From the NCBI RefSeq assembly GCF_011397115.1, contig NZ_AP022822.1, forward strand, positions 665,001 through 729,000: 64,000 nt of DNA, read 5' to 3'. Below the pieces are notes generated by a model. It had not been told where the DNA came from. It ran no database searches and saw only the letters and a program-made list of their open reading frames with translations. A program made the position numbers and the translations under genes. Origin of the DNA: Enterococcus saigonensis. GTDB taxonomy: Bacteria > Bacillota > Bacilli > Lactobacillales > Enterococcaceae. Shown here piece after piece: positions 27,748 through 36,223 of the stretch (the first letter of the stretch is position 1; each line of letters starts with the position of its first letter).

Positions 27748-27748
27748 T

Positions 27749-27961
27749 TTAAAACTCCGTTAATTTGAAGTCGGCATTTTCTTTTTCGTAGGCTAAATGA
27801 CTATCATCTAGTCCTTGAATAAATTCGATGTTGTATGGGGTATGTTCTTCAACTAGTGCGCGGGCAGTGACTTCATCGGCTGCCTCTACGTAAATTGATA
27901 ATGTTTGCTCTCTTTTTGGGTTACGTACTTTTGTTTCTTGATAGTAAACTTTGTAAATCAT
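27749..27961 (-). CDS. rpoY: RNA polymerase epsilon subunit
   Basis: A 70-aa small accessory subunit of Firmicute RNA polymerase (formerly DUF1447). MIYKVYYQETKVRNPKREQTLSIYVEAAD is characteristic of the family. The start is the ATG 8 nt after AAAGGAG rather than the upstream ATG of the longer frame, which would give 15 extra residues unlike the family. First gene of the operon with rnjA. Confidence 0.93.
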   Translation of the reverse strand: MIYKVYYQETKVRNPKREQTLSIYVEAADEVTARALVEEHTPYNIEFIQGLDDSHLAYEKENADFKLTEF

Positions 27962-28134
27962 CTGTTTGACTCCTTTATTATTAATTAAACGGTATAAAAA
28001 TGGCATCTAGATGATGGCAAATACGAGAATTAGAGCAACCAAAAAACAGGGGAGTTACTTTGATAAAAAATTTTTGCCCTACATGAAACAAATAACTTTT
28101 TACTATCAGCAAATTCTCCGCTAAATTTTAGATG

Positions 28135-28164
28135 CTTTTTGAAAATCAGACGATTTTCAAAAAG
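28135..28164 (-). repeat. Perfect 13-bp hairpin in the rpoY-rnjA leader
   Basis: CTTTTTGAAAATC (28135-28147) and GATTTTCAAAAAG (28152-28164) pair perfectly around AGAC. There is no T-run on either side, so it is not an obvious terminator. It lies in the predicted 5' UTR of the RNase J operon. Confidence 0.6.
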
Positions 28165-28344
28165 AGAAAGTCTCGTCTTTACTTTCCGCTTATTTTTTAA
28201 TTCAACCGTTCCTTTGGCGTTTTTGCGCCCAATTAATGATATTTTAGCATAGATCTTTCAATAAGTATAGAAAAGTCAAATGGTGTAAAGGGATTACATT
28301 GGGGAAATTTCTGGTTATTTTGGCTACAATTAAAAATTTTACTG

Positions 28345-28353
28345 TGGTATAGT
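28345..28353 (+). promoter_or_regulatory. Extended -10 promoter of the EfrAB-like operon
   Basis: TGGTATAGT, no clear -35. Expected transcript start is about 28360, giving a leader of about 138 nt. Confidence 0.5.
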
Positions 28354-28360
28354 GAAGGTA

Positions 28361-28501
28361 ATGCGAAAATTTATTCATGCTCAGGTACACCCTTTGAGAA
28401 TTTTTAAAAGGGTGTCCATTTTTCTATCATTTAGCTTTTTAATTTTACGCGTTTACAGGCAGAAGCCTGTCTTCATTTTAATAAAGGGGGAAAAAAGATG
28501 A
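28361..28501 (+). CDS. Possible 46-codon leader ORF ahead of the ABC exporter
   Basis: An ATG at the predicted transcript start opens a 46-aa basic and hydrophobic frame (starts MRKFIHAQVH, middle SIFLSFSFLIL). Its TGA overlaps the exporter's ATG as ATGA. It spans both leader hairpins. Ribosome-binding sequence is poor (GAAGG only 2 nt before ATG), so it may be untranslated or leaderless. It is too short to judge by composition. Confidence 0.25.
   Translation: MRKFIHAQVHPLRIFKRVSIFLSFSFLILRVYRQKPVFILIKGEKR
28387..28425 (+). terminator. Leader hairpin followed by T-run (possible attenuator)
   Basis: ACACCCTTT (28387-28395) pairs with AAAGGGTGT (28407-28415), followed by CCATTTTTCT. It sits between promoter and first gene of the exporter operon. 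A second hairpin ACAGGC-AGAA-GCCTGT follows at about 28455-28470. Confidence 0.55.
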
Positions 28502-30231
28502 AATTGATGTGGCATTATACAATGCGCTACAAAAAACTATTATTTTTTGATTTCATTTGTGTCTTTGGTTTTATTATCATTGAGTTAGGTTTACCAACTA
28601 TATTGGCACGGATGATTGATGCGGCTATTCCAGCTAAAAGCTTTAGTCAAGTGCAACAGTTAGGGCTTTTAATGGTTGTTATTACAGTCTTAGGAGTAGT
28701 AATGAATATTCTTTTAGGCTACTTCACTACGCGAATTACGACCAATATTACGGCGGATATTCGCGATGATTTATTTGAAAGAATACAAGGATATTCTCAT
28801 TACGAATACGAACAAATTGGTGTCTCTTCTTTGATTACTCGCGTTACAAATGATGCTTATCAAATAATGCTTTTTATGCAAAATATTTTGCGAACGGGCT
28901 TTATGACACCCATGATGTTTATTGTGAGCTTGTATATGATTTTTCGAACGAGTCCATCATTAAGTTGGTATGTACTTTTGGCATTGCCGATTTTACTTTT
29001 GGCCGTGATTGCAATTGCCAAGTTTTCTGATCCCTTATCGACGAAACAACAAGGAAATTTGGACAGAATTAACGCAATTTTGCGAGAAAACTTATCAGGT
29101 TTGCGTGTCATACGCGCTTTTGTTAATGAAAAATTTGAGGAAAAGCGTTTTGAAAAAGTCAACAAGGCATATGCTTCAAGTTCTAAGAGTTTATTTCGCT
29201 TAATGGCAGTAGCGCAACCAGGATTTTTCTTCTTATTCAATATTGTAATGGTTTTAATTATTTGGAATGGCACAATTAAAATTGATCAAGGAAATTTACA
29301 AATTGGCGATTTGATTGCATTTATTGAGTATATTTTCCATGCCTTATTTTCTTTTATGTTATTTGCCTCTGTTTTTATGATGTACCCACGAGCCGCTGTT
29401 TCAGCAAGACGTATTCAAGAAGCACTTGATGCAACGTCTGAACTTATCGAAAAAGAAGACGGCGTTACTGAAACAGCTACAAAAGGTTATGTCGAGTTTA
29501 AAAATGTTACGTTTGCTTATCCTGGACATGCCCAAAGCCCGATTATTCGTAATGTTAGCTTTACCGCACAACCAGGCGAGACGGTTGCTTTTATCGGGAG
29601 TACCGGTTCAGGGAAATCTACACTTATTCAATTAATACCACGTTTTTACGATGTGAGTGAAGGGGAAGTTTTAATTGATGGTGTTAACGTAAAAGATTAC
29701 CGTTTAAAAAATTTGCGAGAAAAAATTGGCTACATTCCGCAAAAGGCGCTTTTATTTACCGGAACAATTGCAGAAAACTTGCGTTACGGAAAATTGAATG
29801 CTACGCAAGCAGACATGCAACGCGCGGTAGATATCGCTCAAGCTGCTGATTTCATCAGTCAAACACCAAAAGGTTTTGATGCATTACTTTCAGAAGGTGG
29901 TGCGAATTTTTCTGGTGGTCAAAAGCAACGTTTGGCAATTGCTCGTGCAATTATTCGTGATCCTGAAATTTATATTTTTGATGATAGTTTTTCAGCTTTG
30001 GATTATCAAACAGATGCTAAATTGCGAGCACGTTTGAAAAAAGAAACAACGCATTCCACCGTTTTAATTGTCGCACAACGAGTAGGAACAATTATGCATG
30101 CAGATAAAATTATTGTTTTAGACGAAGGTAATGTTGTGGGAATGGGGACGCACCGAGAACTTCTGAAAAATTGCAGTATTTACTATGATATTGCGGCTTC
30201 TCAGTTATCAGAGGAGGAATTGGCACAATGA
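28498..30231 (+). CDS. efrA: Heterodimeric ABC exporter, degenerate-site subunit (EfrA-like)
   Basis: A 577-aa half-transporter with six membrane helices (about 1-310) then an ABC domain. Walker A is GSTGSGKST (367-375) and the signature FSGGQKQR is intact. Walker B ends FDDSFSALD (Asp for catalytic Glu) and the H-loop has Gln (VAQRVGTI). Such a subunit supplies the non-hydrolytic site of a heterodimer. It overlaps the next gene by 4 bp. The pair matches multidrug exporters such as LmrCD/EfrAB/BmrCD. The symbol rests on family resemblance plus remembered synteny with rnjA, so orthology is probable but not proven. Confidence 0.88.
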   Translation: MKLMWHYTMRYKKLLFFDFICVFGFIIIELGLPTILARMIDAAIPAKSFSQVQQLGLLMVVITVLGVVMNILLGYFTTRITTNITADIRDDLFERIQGYSHYEYEQIGVSSLITRVTNDAYQIMLFMQNILRTGFMTPMMFIVSLYMIFRTSPSLSWYVLLALPILLLAVIAIAKFSDPLSTKQQGNLDRINAILRENLSGLRVIRAFVNEKFEEKRFEKVNKAYASSSKSLFRLMAVAQPGFFFLFNIVMVLIIWNGTIKIDQGNLQIGDLIAFIEYIFHALFSFMLFASVFMMYPRAAVSARRIQEALDATSELIEKEDGVTETATKGYVEFKNVTFAYPGHAQSPIIRNVSFTAQPGETVAFIGSTGSGKSTLIQLIPRFYDVSEGEVLIDGVNVKDYRLKNLREKIGYIPQKALLFTGTIAENLRYGKLNATQADMQRAVDIAQAADFISQTPKGFDALLSEGGANFSGGQKQRLAIARAIIRDPEIYIFDDSFSALDYQTDAKLRARLKKETTHSTVLIVAQRVGTIMHADKIIVLDEGNVVGMGTHRELLKNCSIYYDIAASQLSEEELAQ

Positions 30232-31991
30232 AATCATTTTCTTCTTTAAAACGTTTGGCTCGTTATTTGAGTCCTTATAAAATTACGGTCTTTTTAGTAC
30301 TATTTTTTGTGGTATTGACAGTGGCTTTAAATGCGGCAATGCCTTATGTTGCAGGCTTACCAACAACCGAAGTTGCTAGAAATATTGCAGCCGGTGAAAA
30401 AATTAATTTTGAGTATGTGTTTAAATGTTTAATTTGGATTACGGCCGTTGGCGTGGGATATTGTATCGCGCAATTGCTATCAGGTCTCTTAATAACCAAT
30501 GTGGTCCAAAGTGCTATGTATGATTTGCGACAAGATATTGATGAAAAAATTAATCGGTTACCAGTATCTTATTTTGATAAAAACCAACAAGGAAATATTT
30601 TATCTCGGGTTACTAATGATGTGGATGCAGTGAGTGGTGCAATGCAACAGGCTTTGATTGGGATTGTCAATGCGATTTTAGGGATTATTATGGCACTGGC
30701 GATGATGTTTTACATTAATATTCCGATGGCATTGTTATCTATCATTATGATTCCTGCTTCTATGCTGATTTCACGAGGAATCGTAAAAGTTTCGCAAAAA
30801 TATTTCCAAGGAATGCAAAATGCTTTAGGGGATTTAAACGGCTATGTCCAAGAAAATATGACCGGTTTTAGTGTCTTAAAAGTATACGGGCGGGAAAAAG
30901 AAACATTAGCAGGCTTTAAGACGGTTAATCATCGGTTAAAAGATTTTGGCTTTAAAGCTTCCTTTATTTCAGGTCTTATGATGCCACTTGTTTCCTTAAC
31001 TGCTTATATTACTTATATTGTAATGGCGGTTTTAGGTAGTTATTACGTCATTGGTGGTGTTATCGTTGTCGGACAATTACAAGCTTTTATTCAATATATT
31101 TGGCAAATTAGTCAACCTCTAGGGAATATCACGCAACTATCTTCTGTTTTACAAAGTGCATCTGCTGCTTCAACGCGTGTTTTTGAAATTTTAGATGAAG
31201 CAGAAGAGGTATTAAATGAGGCTGATATCCCATTACCAGAAGTTGTTTTAGGAGATGTGGAGTTTGATCATGTTTCATTTAGCTACACTGCCAATAAACC
31301 ATTGATTAAAGACTTAAATTTTAGTGTAAAAGCAGGACAAACAGTGGCGATTGTCGGACCAACAGGAGCGGGAAAAACAACGTTAATTAATCTATTAATG
31401 CGTTTTTATGATGTAGATTCTGGAGCGATTAAAATTGATGGTATCGATACGAAAAAAATGAAGCGTAGCGATGTACGTTCGGTTTTTGGTATGGTCTTGC
31501 AAGATGCCTGGCTTTATGAAGGAACCATTGGAGAAAATATCCGTTTTGGGAAATTAGATGCAACGGACTACGAAATAGTTGATGCAGCCAAAACTGCGAA
31601 TGTTGATCATTTCATTCGGACGATGCCAGATGGCTATGATATGATGATTAATGCTGAAGGGAATAATGTTTCTTTGGGACAAAAACAACTTTTGACGATT
31701 GCACGAGCTGTTATTTCCAATCCTAAAATTTTAATTTTAGATGAAGCTACAAGTTCTGTTGATACACGTCTAGAAGCATTGATTCAAAAAGCAATGGACA
31801 AAGTCATGGAAGGACGTACGAGTTTTGTCATCGCCCACCGTCTATCTACTATTCGAGATGCGGATTTAATTTTAGTAATGAACCAAGGCTCCATTATTGA
31901 AAAAGGAACACATGAAAGTTTATTAGCTGAAGGTGGTTTTTATAATAAACTTTATCAAAGTCAGTTTGCTGAAGATGGCGATTACGATTAA
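30228..31991 (+). CDS. efrB: Heterodimeric ABC exporter, catalytic-site subunit (EfrB-like)
   Basis: A 587-aa partner of the preceding gene: six membrane helices, then Walker A GPTGAGKTT (377-385). The Walker B Glu is intact (ILILDEATSSVD) and so is the H-loop His (VIAHRLSTI), but the signature is degenerate (VSLGQKQ for LSGGQ). The two subunits therefore complement each other to give one canonical and one degenerate ATP site. The likely role is efflux of hydrophobic drugs or lipids from the membrane. The ATGA overlap with the upstream gene shows co-translation, and a strong terminator follows. Confidence 0.88.
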   Translation: MKSFSSLKRLARYLSPYKITVFLVLFFVVLTVALNAAMPYVAGLPTTEVARNIAAGEKINFEYVFKCLIWITAVGVGYCIAQLLSGLLITNVVQSAMYDLRQDIDEKINRLPVSYFDKNQQGNILSRVTNDVDAVSGAMQQALIGIVNAILGIIMALAMMFYINIPMALLSIIMIPASMLISRGIVKVSQKYFQGMQNALGDLNGYVQENMTGFSVLKVYGREKETLAGFKTVNHRLKDFGFKASFISGLMMPLVSLTAYITYIVMAVLGSYYVIGGVIVVGQLQAFIQYIWQISQPLGNITQLSSVLQSASAASTRVFEILDEAEEVLNEADIPLPEVVLGDVEFDHVSFSYTANKPLIKDLNFSVKAGQTVAIVGPTGAGKTTLINLLMRFYDVDSGAIKIDGIDTKKMKRSDVRSVFGMVLQDAWLYEGTIGENIRFGKLDATDYEIVDAAKTANVDHFIRTMPDGYDMMINAEGNNVSLGQKQLLTIARAVISNPKILILDEATSSVDTRLEALIQKAMDKVMEGRTSFVIAHRLSTIRDADLILVMNQGSIIEKGTHESLLAEGGFYNKLYQSQFAEDGDYD

Positions 31992-32001
31992 AATTTTAAA
32001 G

Positions 32002-32039
32002 AAGCCAAGACAAAAGTTATCTTGTCTTGGCTTTTTTTT
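32002..32039 (+). terminator. Terminator after the EfrAB-like operon
   Basis: AAGCCAAGACAA pairs with TTGTCTTGGCTT (32002-32033), followed by T-run. Confidence 0.92.
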
Positions 32040-32190
32040 AGAATAAAAAAGAATTTTTATCCACAAAAAAACAACTAAAAAAGTGGTACCTATCCACTAG
32101 AAATTTAAAAATTATCAATTAACACCAAGCTGTTGATTTGTCTTTCTGTGCTACAATGTAGGTGCAGATTGAAGAAAAAGAGGGAAAAGT

Positions 32191-32679
32191 ATGAAAAATT
32201 TCATCGCAAAAAATGCTGTTGTACTGGGAGATGTAACACTCGGAAAAGAGGTAACCATCTGGTTTAATAGTGTGATTCGGGGCGATAGTAATTTTATTAA
32301 AATTGGGAATCGGACAAATATTCAAGATGGTACGATTATTCATGTGGATCATGATGCCCCAACAGAAATTGCTAATGATGTGACAGTTGGACATCAATGT
32401 ATGCTTCATGGCTGCAAAATTGAACAAGGAGCGCTCATTGGTATGAGCTCGATTGTATTAAATCACGCTGTTATCGGTGAAAATAGTTTAATTGGTGCTG
32501 GTTCTCTTGTAACACAAGGAATGGTAATTCCCCCCAATGTCTTAGCTTTTGGGCGGCCAGCAAAAGTTATTCGACCTTTAACTCCAACAGAAATTGCTAA
32601 AAATAAAGCCAATATCACCCATTATTGTCAATTAGGACAAGAGTTTCTGGAAGGAAAATACCCAGAAGTAACAAAGTAA
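32191..32679 (+). CDS. Gamma-class carbonic anhydrase-like hexapeptide protein
   Basis: A 162-aa left-handed beta-helix protein made of hexapeptide repeats (VVLGDV, EVTIWF, NTNIQD-type turns). The conserved metal-site histidines lie in TIIHVDHD and VTVGHQCMLHGC, as in the YrdA/gamma-carbonic anhydrase group. Function may be CO2 hydration or an acetyltransferase-like activity; activity of the family is often unproven. Monocistronic, with a possible extended -10 TGCTACAAT at about 32149-32157. Confidence 0.85.
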   Translation: MKNFIAKNAVVLGDVTLGKEVTIWFNSVIRGDSNFIKIGNRTNIQDGTIIHVDHDAPTEIANDVTVGHQCMLHGCKIEQGALIGMSSIVLNHAVIGENSLIGAGSLVTQGMVIPPNVLAFGRPAKVIRPLTPTEIAKNKANITHYCQLGQEFLEGKYPEVTK

Positions 32680-32787
32680 ATCTAACTTATTTTTACTAAG
32701 AGATAAAAATTCAGTCTCCAAAAACTACGTGAATATTTTTATTGTGGTTTACCTGACATGATATTTTTCTTCGCTGTAAAAGTAGCC

Positions 32788-32813
32788 AAAGCGCAAATTG
32801 TTGCGCTTTTTTT
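32788..32813 (+). terminator. Terminator after the gamma-carbonic anhydrase gene
   Basis: AAAGCGCAA (32788-32796) pairs with TTGCGCTTT (32801-32809), followed by T. Confidence 0.88.
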
Positions 32814-32860
32814 CTTTACTCGGTACACTTTAGAAAAATGTAAAAAAGGAGGAATTTTTG

Positions 32861-33799
32861 ATGGAACGTTTTGCTATAACTGGTTATGGTGAGCCAAATA
32901 AAGTATTTCAAACAATTACAGCTCAACCAAGAGAAGTTACTTCAGGACATATACGAGTAGCAATCCATGCTTTTGCGATTAATCCATACGACGTTTCATT
33001 GCGCCGCGGAGAACAACAAGAATTTCGCAGTTTGAAGTTTCCTTACGTGATGGGCAATGATGCAGCTGGTATTGTGACAGAAATTTTCCCTGGTGAAACA
33101 GATTTTTCTGTGGGTGATCGTGTAGTCATACATCCCGTTAGCGGGGCGTATGGACAAGAGGTTGTTTTGCCCACTAAAAAAGCAGCAAAAATTCCTGCAA
33201 AGTTGAGTTTTGCTCAAGCAGCGAGTCTAGTCACTACGGGAATTACTGCCTATAATTTATTGTTTCAACTTTTACACGTCAATAGCAGTCAAACAGTAAT
33301 GGTCCTAGGAGCTTCTGGTGGTGTTGGTTCTTTATTAGTACAACTTTTACATCAAAATAAAAATCGTGTTCTTGCCAGTGCGTCTAAGAGAAATGAAGAA
33401 AAGATAAAAAGCTGGGGAGCAGATGAATTTAGTGCATATGATACAGAGGATTCTGGTAAAGTATTCTTTGAGCAAGCAGACATTGTCATTGATGCAACAA
33501 AAGGGAGTAAAAGCGGTGCAATTGGTTTAAAAATTTTAAAACCAGGAGGAACTTACGTCGCTTTAAATGAATTACCAACAGAAATAGAGCGTAAAGATGG
33601 TACGTATTTACGTTTTGTTCCTAAAAAGGATTACCAAGATCAAAGAGCTTTTGCGTATTTACTAAATGTTTTTGCTAAGGGCAATTTATTTGTGAATATT
33701 GCTGAAATATTGCCCTTTGAATTAGAAAGTGTGATTTATGCGCATGAAAAAATCGCAGGCCATCCTGCTGCTGGTAAAATTGTCATCGCAAAAAGCTAA
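32861..33799 (+). CDS. Zinc-less MDR-family NADP-dependent oxidoreductase (quinone reductase-like)
   Basis: A 312-aa medium-chain dehydrogenase/reductase. It has a GroES-like N-terminal domain (AINPYDVSLRRG, MGNDAAGIV), then a Rossmann domain with VMVLGASGGVGSLLVQLLH. Cysteine zinc ligands are missing, as in quinone oxidoreductases. Likely reduces quinones or enones using NADPH; substrate unknown. The ATG is 6 nt after AGGAGG-type site AAAAAAGGAGG; the TTG one codon earlier is ignored. Monocistronic. Confidence 0.87.
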   Translation: MERFAITGYGEPNKVFQTITAQPREVTSGHIRVAIHAFAINPYDVSLRRGEQQEFRSLKFPYVMGNDAAGIVTEIFPGETDFSVGDRVVIHPVSGAYGQEVVLPTKKAAKIPAKLSFAQAASLVTTGITAYNLLFQLLHVNSSQTVMVLGASGGVGSLLVQLLHQNKNRVLASASKRNEEKIKSWGADEFSAYDTEDSGKVFFEQADIVIDATKGSKSGAIGLKILKPGGTYVALNELPTEIERKDGTYLRFVPKKDYQDQRAFAYLLNVFAKGNLFVNIAEILPFELESVIYAHEKIAGHPAAGKIVIAKS

Positions 33800-33904
33800 A
33801 TGAAAAAGTAATCTTTAATTTAGCTATTTTTGAAATTAAAGTAGAATGTGTTCGTCATTTTCTGAATTGAAGAATTTAGTGAAGATGATAATAAAAAATA
33901 GCGT

Positions 33905-33942
33905 AAAAAAAGAATTGAGACTTTCGTCTCAATTCTTTTTTA
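33905..33942. terminator. Bidirectional terminator between oxidoreductase and clpP
   Basis: A perfect 16-bp stem (33906-33921 with 33926-33941) with loop TTTC, A-run on one side and T-run on the other. Confidence 0.95.
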
Positions 33943-33954
33943 GCTTGGGCTAAA

Positions 33955-34536
33955 TTATTTTGTTACCATAATTTCATCAATTAAGCCATATGCTTTCGCT
34001 TGTTCAGCAGTCATAAAGTTATCGCGGTCAGTGTCTTTTTCGATAACTTCCAATGGTTGACCAGTACGTTCAGCTAAGATATGGTTCAAACGATCACGGG
34101 TTTGTAAAATATGGCGAGCTGCAATTTCAATTTCAGTTGCTTGACCTTGCGCGCCACCTAGAGGTTGGTGAATCATGATTTCAGCATTAGGTAAAGCGAA
34201 TCGTTTCCCTTTTTCACCGGCTGTTAGTAAAAATGAACCCATTGAAGCAGCCATCCCCATAACAATTGTTTGCACATCAGCTTTAACAAAGTTCATTGTA
34301 TCGTAAATTGCCATCCCAGCTGTTACGCTACCACCTGGTGAATTAATATATACATAGATATCTTTTTCAGAATCTTGTGCGTCCAAGAATAATAATTGGG
34401 CGATGATTGAATTTGCTAAGTCGTCAGTAACTTGACCGCTTAGCATGATAATGCGGTCTTTTAATAAACGTGAGTAGATGTCATACGCTCTTTCGCCGCG
34501 GGATGATTGTTCAATGACTGTTGGAATTAAATTCAT
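33955..34536 (-). CDS. clpP: ATP-dependent Clp protease proteolytic subunit
   Basis: The 193-aa serine protease subunit forms the tetradecameric barrel fed by ClpX/ClpC/ClpE. The catalytic triad is visible: S98 (GMAASMGSF), H123 (EIMIHQP), D172. The start is the ATG 10 nt after AGGAGG; the upstream 38 codons of the longest frame run through the promoter and CtsR box. Monocistronic, heat-shock regulated. Confidence 0.97.
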   Translation of the reverse strand: MNLIPTVIEQSSRGERAYDIYSRLLKDRIIMLSGQVTDDLANSIIAQLLFLDAQDSEKDIYVYINSPGGSVTAGMAIYDTMNFVKADVQTIVMGMAASMGSFLLTAGEKGKRFALPNAEIMIHQPLGGAQGQATEIEIAARHILQTRDRLNHILAERTGQPLEVIEKDTDRDNFMTAEQAKAYGLIDEIMVTK

Positions 34537-34621
34537 AATGTAAAGTCCTCCTTTAATCAAATCGACGTTAAATTTTGTACGTCTCAAGTTTAGCACATTT
34601 AAGCGATAACCTCTAAAAAGA

Positions 34622-34651
34622 AGTATAACTAATAGGTCAAAATAGGTCAAA
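34622..34651 (-). promoter_or_regulatory. clpP promoter with CtsR operator
   Basis: On the minus strand TTGACC (34645-34650), 17-bp spacer, TATACT (34622-34627). Over the -35 and spacer lie two direct heptads GGTCAAA (34635-34641 and 34645-34651 on +) separated by 3 nt. This is the CtsR consensus RGTCAAA-NAN-RGTCAAA, with T instead of A in the middle of the spacer. Confidence 0.88.
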
Positions 34652-34760
34652 TGAAAAACTCAACGAATCTGTAAATTTTTTTCAGATAGAAAAAATGGCT
34701 AAAATAGATAACAAAGCCGTGGATAAAAGCAGGTAAAAAATGCGAATCTAATAGAATTTA

Positions 34761-34769
34761 TGCTAAAAT
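34761..34769 (+). promoter_or_regulatory. Extended -10 promoter of the unknown membrane protein gene
   Basis: TGCTAAAAT, 33 bp before the ATG. Confidence 0.5.
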
Positions 34770-34801
34770 AAAAGACAGGAGAACTTGCAAGGAGGAAAAA
34801 T

Positions 34802-35317
34802 ATGATAGCAGTAGCAGCAGCCGGTTTTTTTGGAGTCTTAGTAGGTGCTTTGATTGTCACAATTGCTTTTAATTTGCGAATCCGTTATGACGAAAAAAAA
34901 GAACAACGACGACGTACTTTGGAACATAAAGTCAAAGAGATTGAAACTTTGATTCAATTAAACAAAAAAATAAATGAAATTTTACAAAAACGTAGTGTGC
35001 TAATGGCAGAATATGTCAGTTTTGATGCTTTTGATGATTGCTATATCACAATTGACGACTATGCGTATTTGCAATCATTTGCCGCTCAAAATAATTTTTA
35101 CTTACCAAACTATATCTTAGAGGAATTTTTCAAAAATATTGCGCAGCGTAAAGTTATTTTGTCGCCAGATGAAACGATTAAAGTTGGTGGTTATGCTTAT
35201 AAAGGCGGACGCGTGATTATGGAGCATTTTTCTGATGATTTGACAGAGCTTATCAATGAAAGAAAGGCAGCGTTAAAACATCTTTCAGATGAGACTTTGA
35301 CGTATTTTAGCGCATAA
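34802..35317 (+). CDS. Unknown single-pass membrane protein
   Basis: A 171-aa protein that I do not recognise. Residues about 3-25 (VAAAGFFGVLVGALIVTIAFNLRI) form a membrane anchor with N-out orientation expected from the following RRRTLEHK basic stretch. Residues about 35-65 are charged and probably coiled coil. The rest is a soluble cytoplasmic domain with aromatic-rich segments (FDAFDDCYITIDDYAYLQSF, GGYAYKGGRVIMEHF). It has its own promoter, AAGGAGG site and terminator, so it is a real gene. Confidence 0.8.
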   Translation: MIAVAAAGFFGVLVGALIVTIAFNLRIRYDEKKEQRRRTLEHKVKEIETLIQLNKKINEILQKRSVLMAEYVSFDAFDDCYITIDDYAYLQSFAAQNNFYLPNYILEEFFKNIAQRKVILSPDETIKVGGYAYKGGRVIMEHFSDDLTELINERKAALKHLSDETLTYFSA

Positions 35318-35327
35318 TATTTTTTTG

Positions 35328-35371
35328 AAAAGATGGGAGGAGCCCTGGAGGGATTTCTTCCCATCTTTTTT
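35328..35371 (+). terminator. Terminator after the unknown membrane protein gene
   Basis: AAAAGATGGGA (35328-35338) pairs with TCCCATCTTTT (35359-35369), followed by T. Confidence 0.88.
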
Positions 35372-35425
35372 AATCAAATGAAACGTTAAGGCTTAGACGT
35401 AAAGTTCATAAAATAAAGATAGAAG

Positions 35426-35434
35426 TGGTACAAT
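35426..35434 (+). promoter_or_regulatory. Extended -10 promoter of the glycerophosphodiesterase-miaA-hflX operon
   Basis: TGGTACAAT, 35 bp before the start of the first gene. Confidence 0.5.
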
Positions 35435-35468
35435 TACTAATGAAGAAAAAGATAAGGAGGAAACGGTG

Positions 35469-36215
35469 ATGACACAAATCGTAGCCCATCGCGGTGCCAG
35501 TGGCAATCGGCCAGAAAATACGCTCCCATCTTTTGCAGAAGCAGTGCGAGTAGACAGTGACGTGATTGAGTTAGATGTTCATTTGTCAAAAGACGGTCAC
35601 CTAATTGTGATGCATGATGAAGATGTAGAACGAACAACGAATGGTAAAGGTTTGATCCGAGAAAAAACACTGGCTGAAATAAAAAAACTAAATGCCGGGA
35701 GTTGGTTTTCTGAAAGTTATCAAAATACGAAAGTACCAACTTTAAAGGAAGTATTAGATTTATTGGTTATGCGGAATTTTCGCGGAGTACTGACTATTGA
35801 GTTAAAAACAGATCATTATCATTATCCTGAAATAGAGATGAAAACTGCGGCGTTGATGACCAGCCGGAATTGGCCTTTTCAACACTGGTATTGTAGTTTT
35901 AACATAGCTTCGTTGGATATCATTCATCAATTAGAACCAGATACGCAACTAGATTTAATTTTAAGCACTAGCGATAAAAAGGTGCTTCAAGCGTTGGACC
36001 GTCCGTATATTGAAGGAATTCATCCTAAAATCGACTGGGTTTTAAAAAATAAAGCAACATTACCTGACTTGCCGTTAGCTGTTCGTCCCTGGACGATTGA
36101 CGACGAGGAATTAGTTAGAGAATGTGTTGCATTGCAGACAACGGGAATTATCACTAACTTTCCAGAAAAAATACAGCAATATGTAAAAAATGCGAGAAAT
36201 AAGGGAAGTAAATGA
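35469..36215 (+). CDS. Glycerophosphodiester phosphodiesterase family protein
   Basis: A 248-aa cytoplasmic TIM-barrel enzyme that hydrolyses glycerophosphodiesters to glycerol 3-phosphate and an alcohol. The catalytic elements are HRGASGNRPENT, ELDVHLSKDGHLIVMHDEDVERTTNGKG and ELK further on. No signal peptide. The ATG is preferred over the adjacent GTG because it lies 8 nt from AAGGAGG. It is first in a tight operon with miaA (8-bp gap), hflX and the YnbB-like gene. Confidence 0.92.
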   Translation: MTQIVAHRGASGNRPENTLPSFAEAVRVDSDVIELDVHLSKDGHLIVMHDEDVERTTNGKGLIREKTLAEIKKLNAGSWFSESYQNTKVPTLKEVLDLLVMRNFRGVLTIELKTDHYHYPEIEMKTAALMTSRNWPFQHWYCSFNIASLDIIHQLEPDTQLDLILSTSDKKVLQALDRPYIEGIHPKIDWVLKNKATLPDLPLAVRPWTIDDEELVRECVALQTTGIITNFPEKIQQYVKNARNKGSK

Positions 36216-36223
36216 GGGGAAAG

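Larger units (their letters stand above)
27962..28497. other. Divergent 536-bp region between rpoY-rnjA and the EfrAB-like operon
   Basis: On the minus strand an extended -10 TATGCTAAAAT (near 28246-28256) would give rpoY a leader of about 280 nt. On the plus strand TGGTATAGT (28345-28353) serves the ABC operon. The region is rich in hairpins (listed separately). No known riboswitch class is recognised. Confidence 0.5.

Noticed and set aside
32057..32065. Perfect DnaA box TTATCCACA with a near match at 32090
   Set aside because: Isolated boxes occur by chance; there is no dnaA, dnaN or cluster of boxes, so no replication origin is called.
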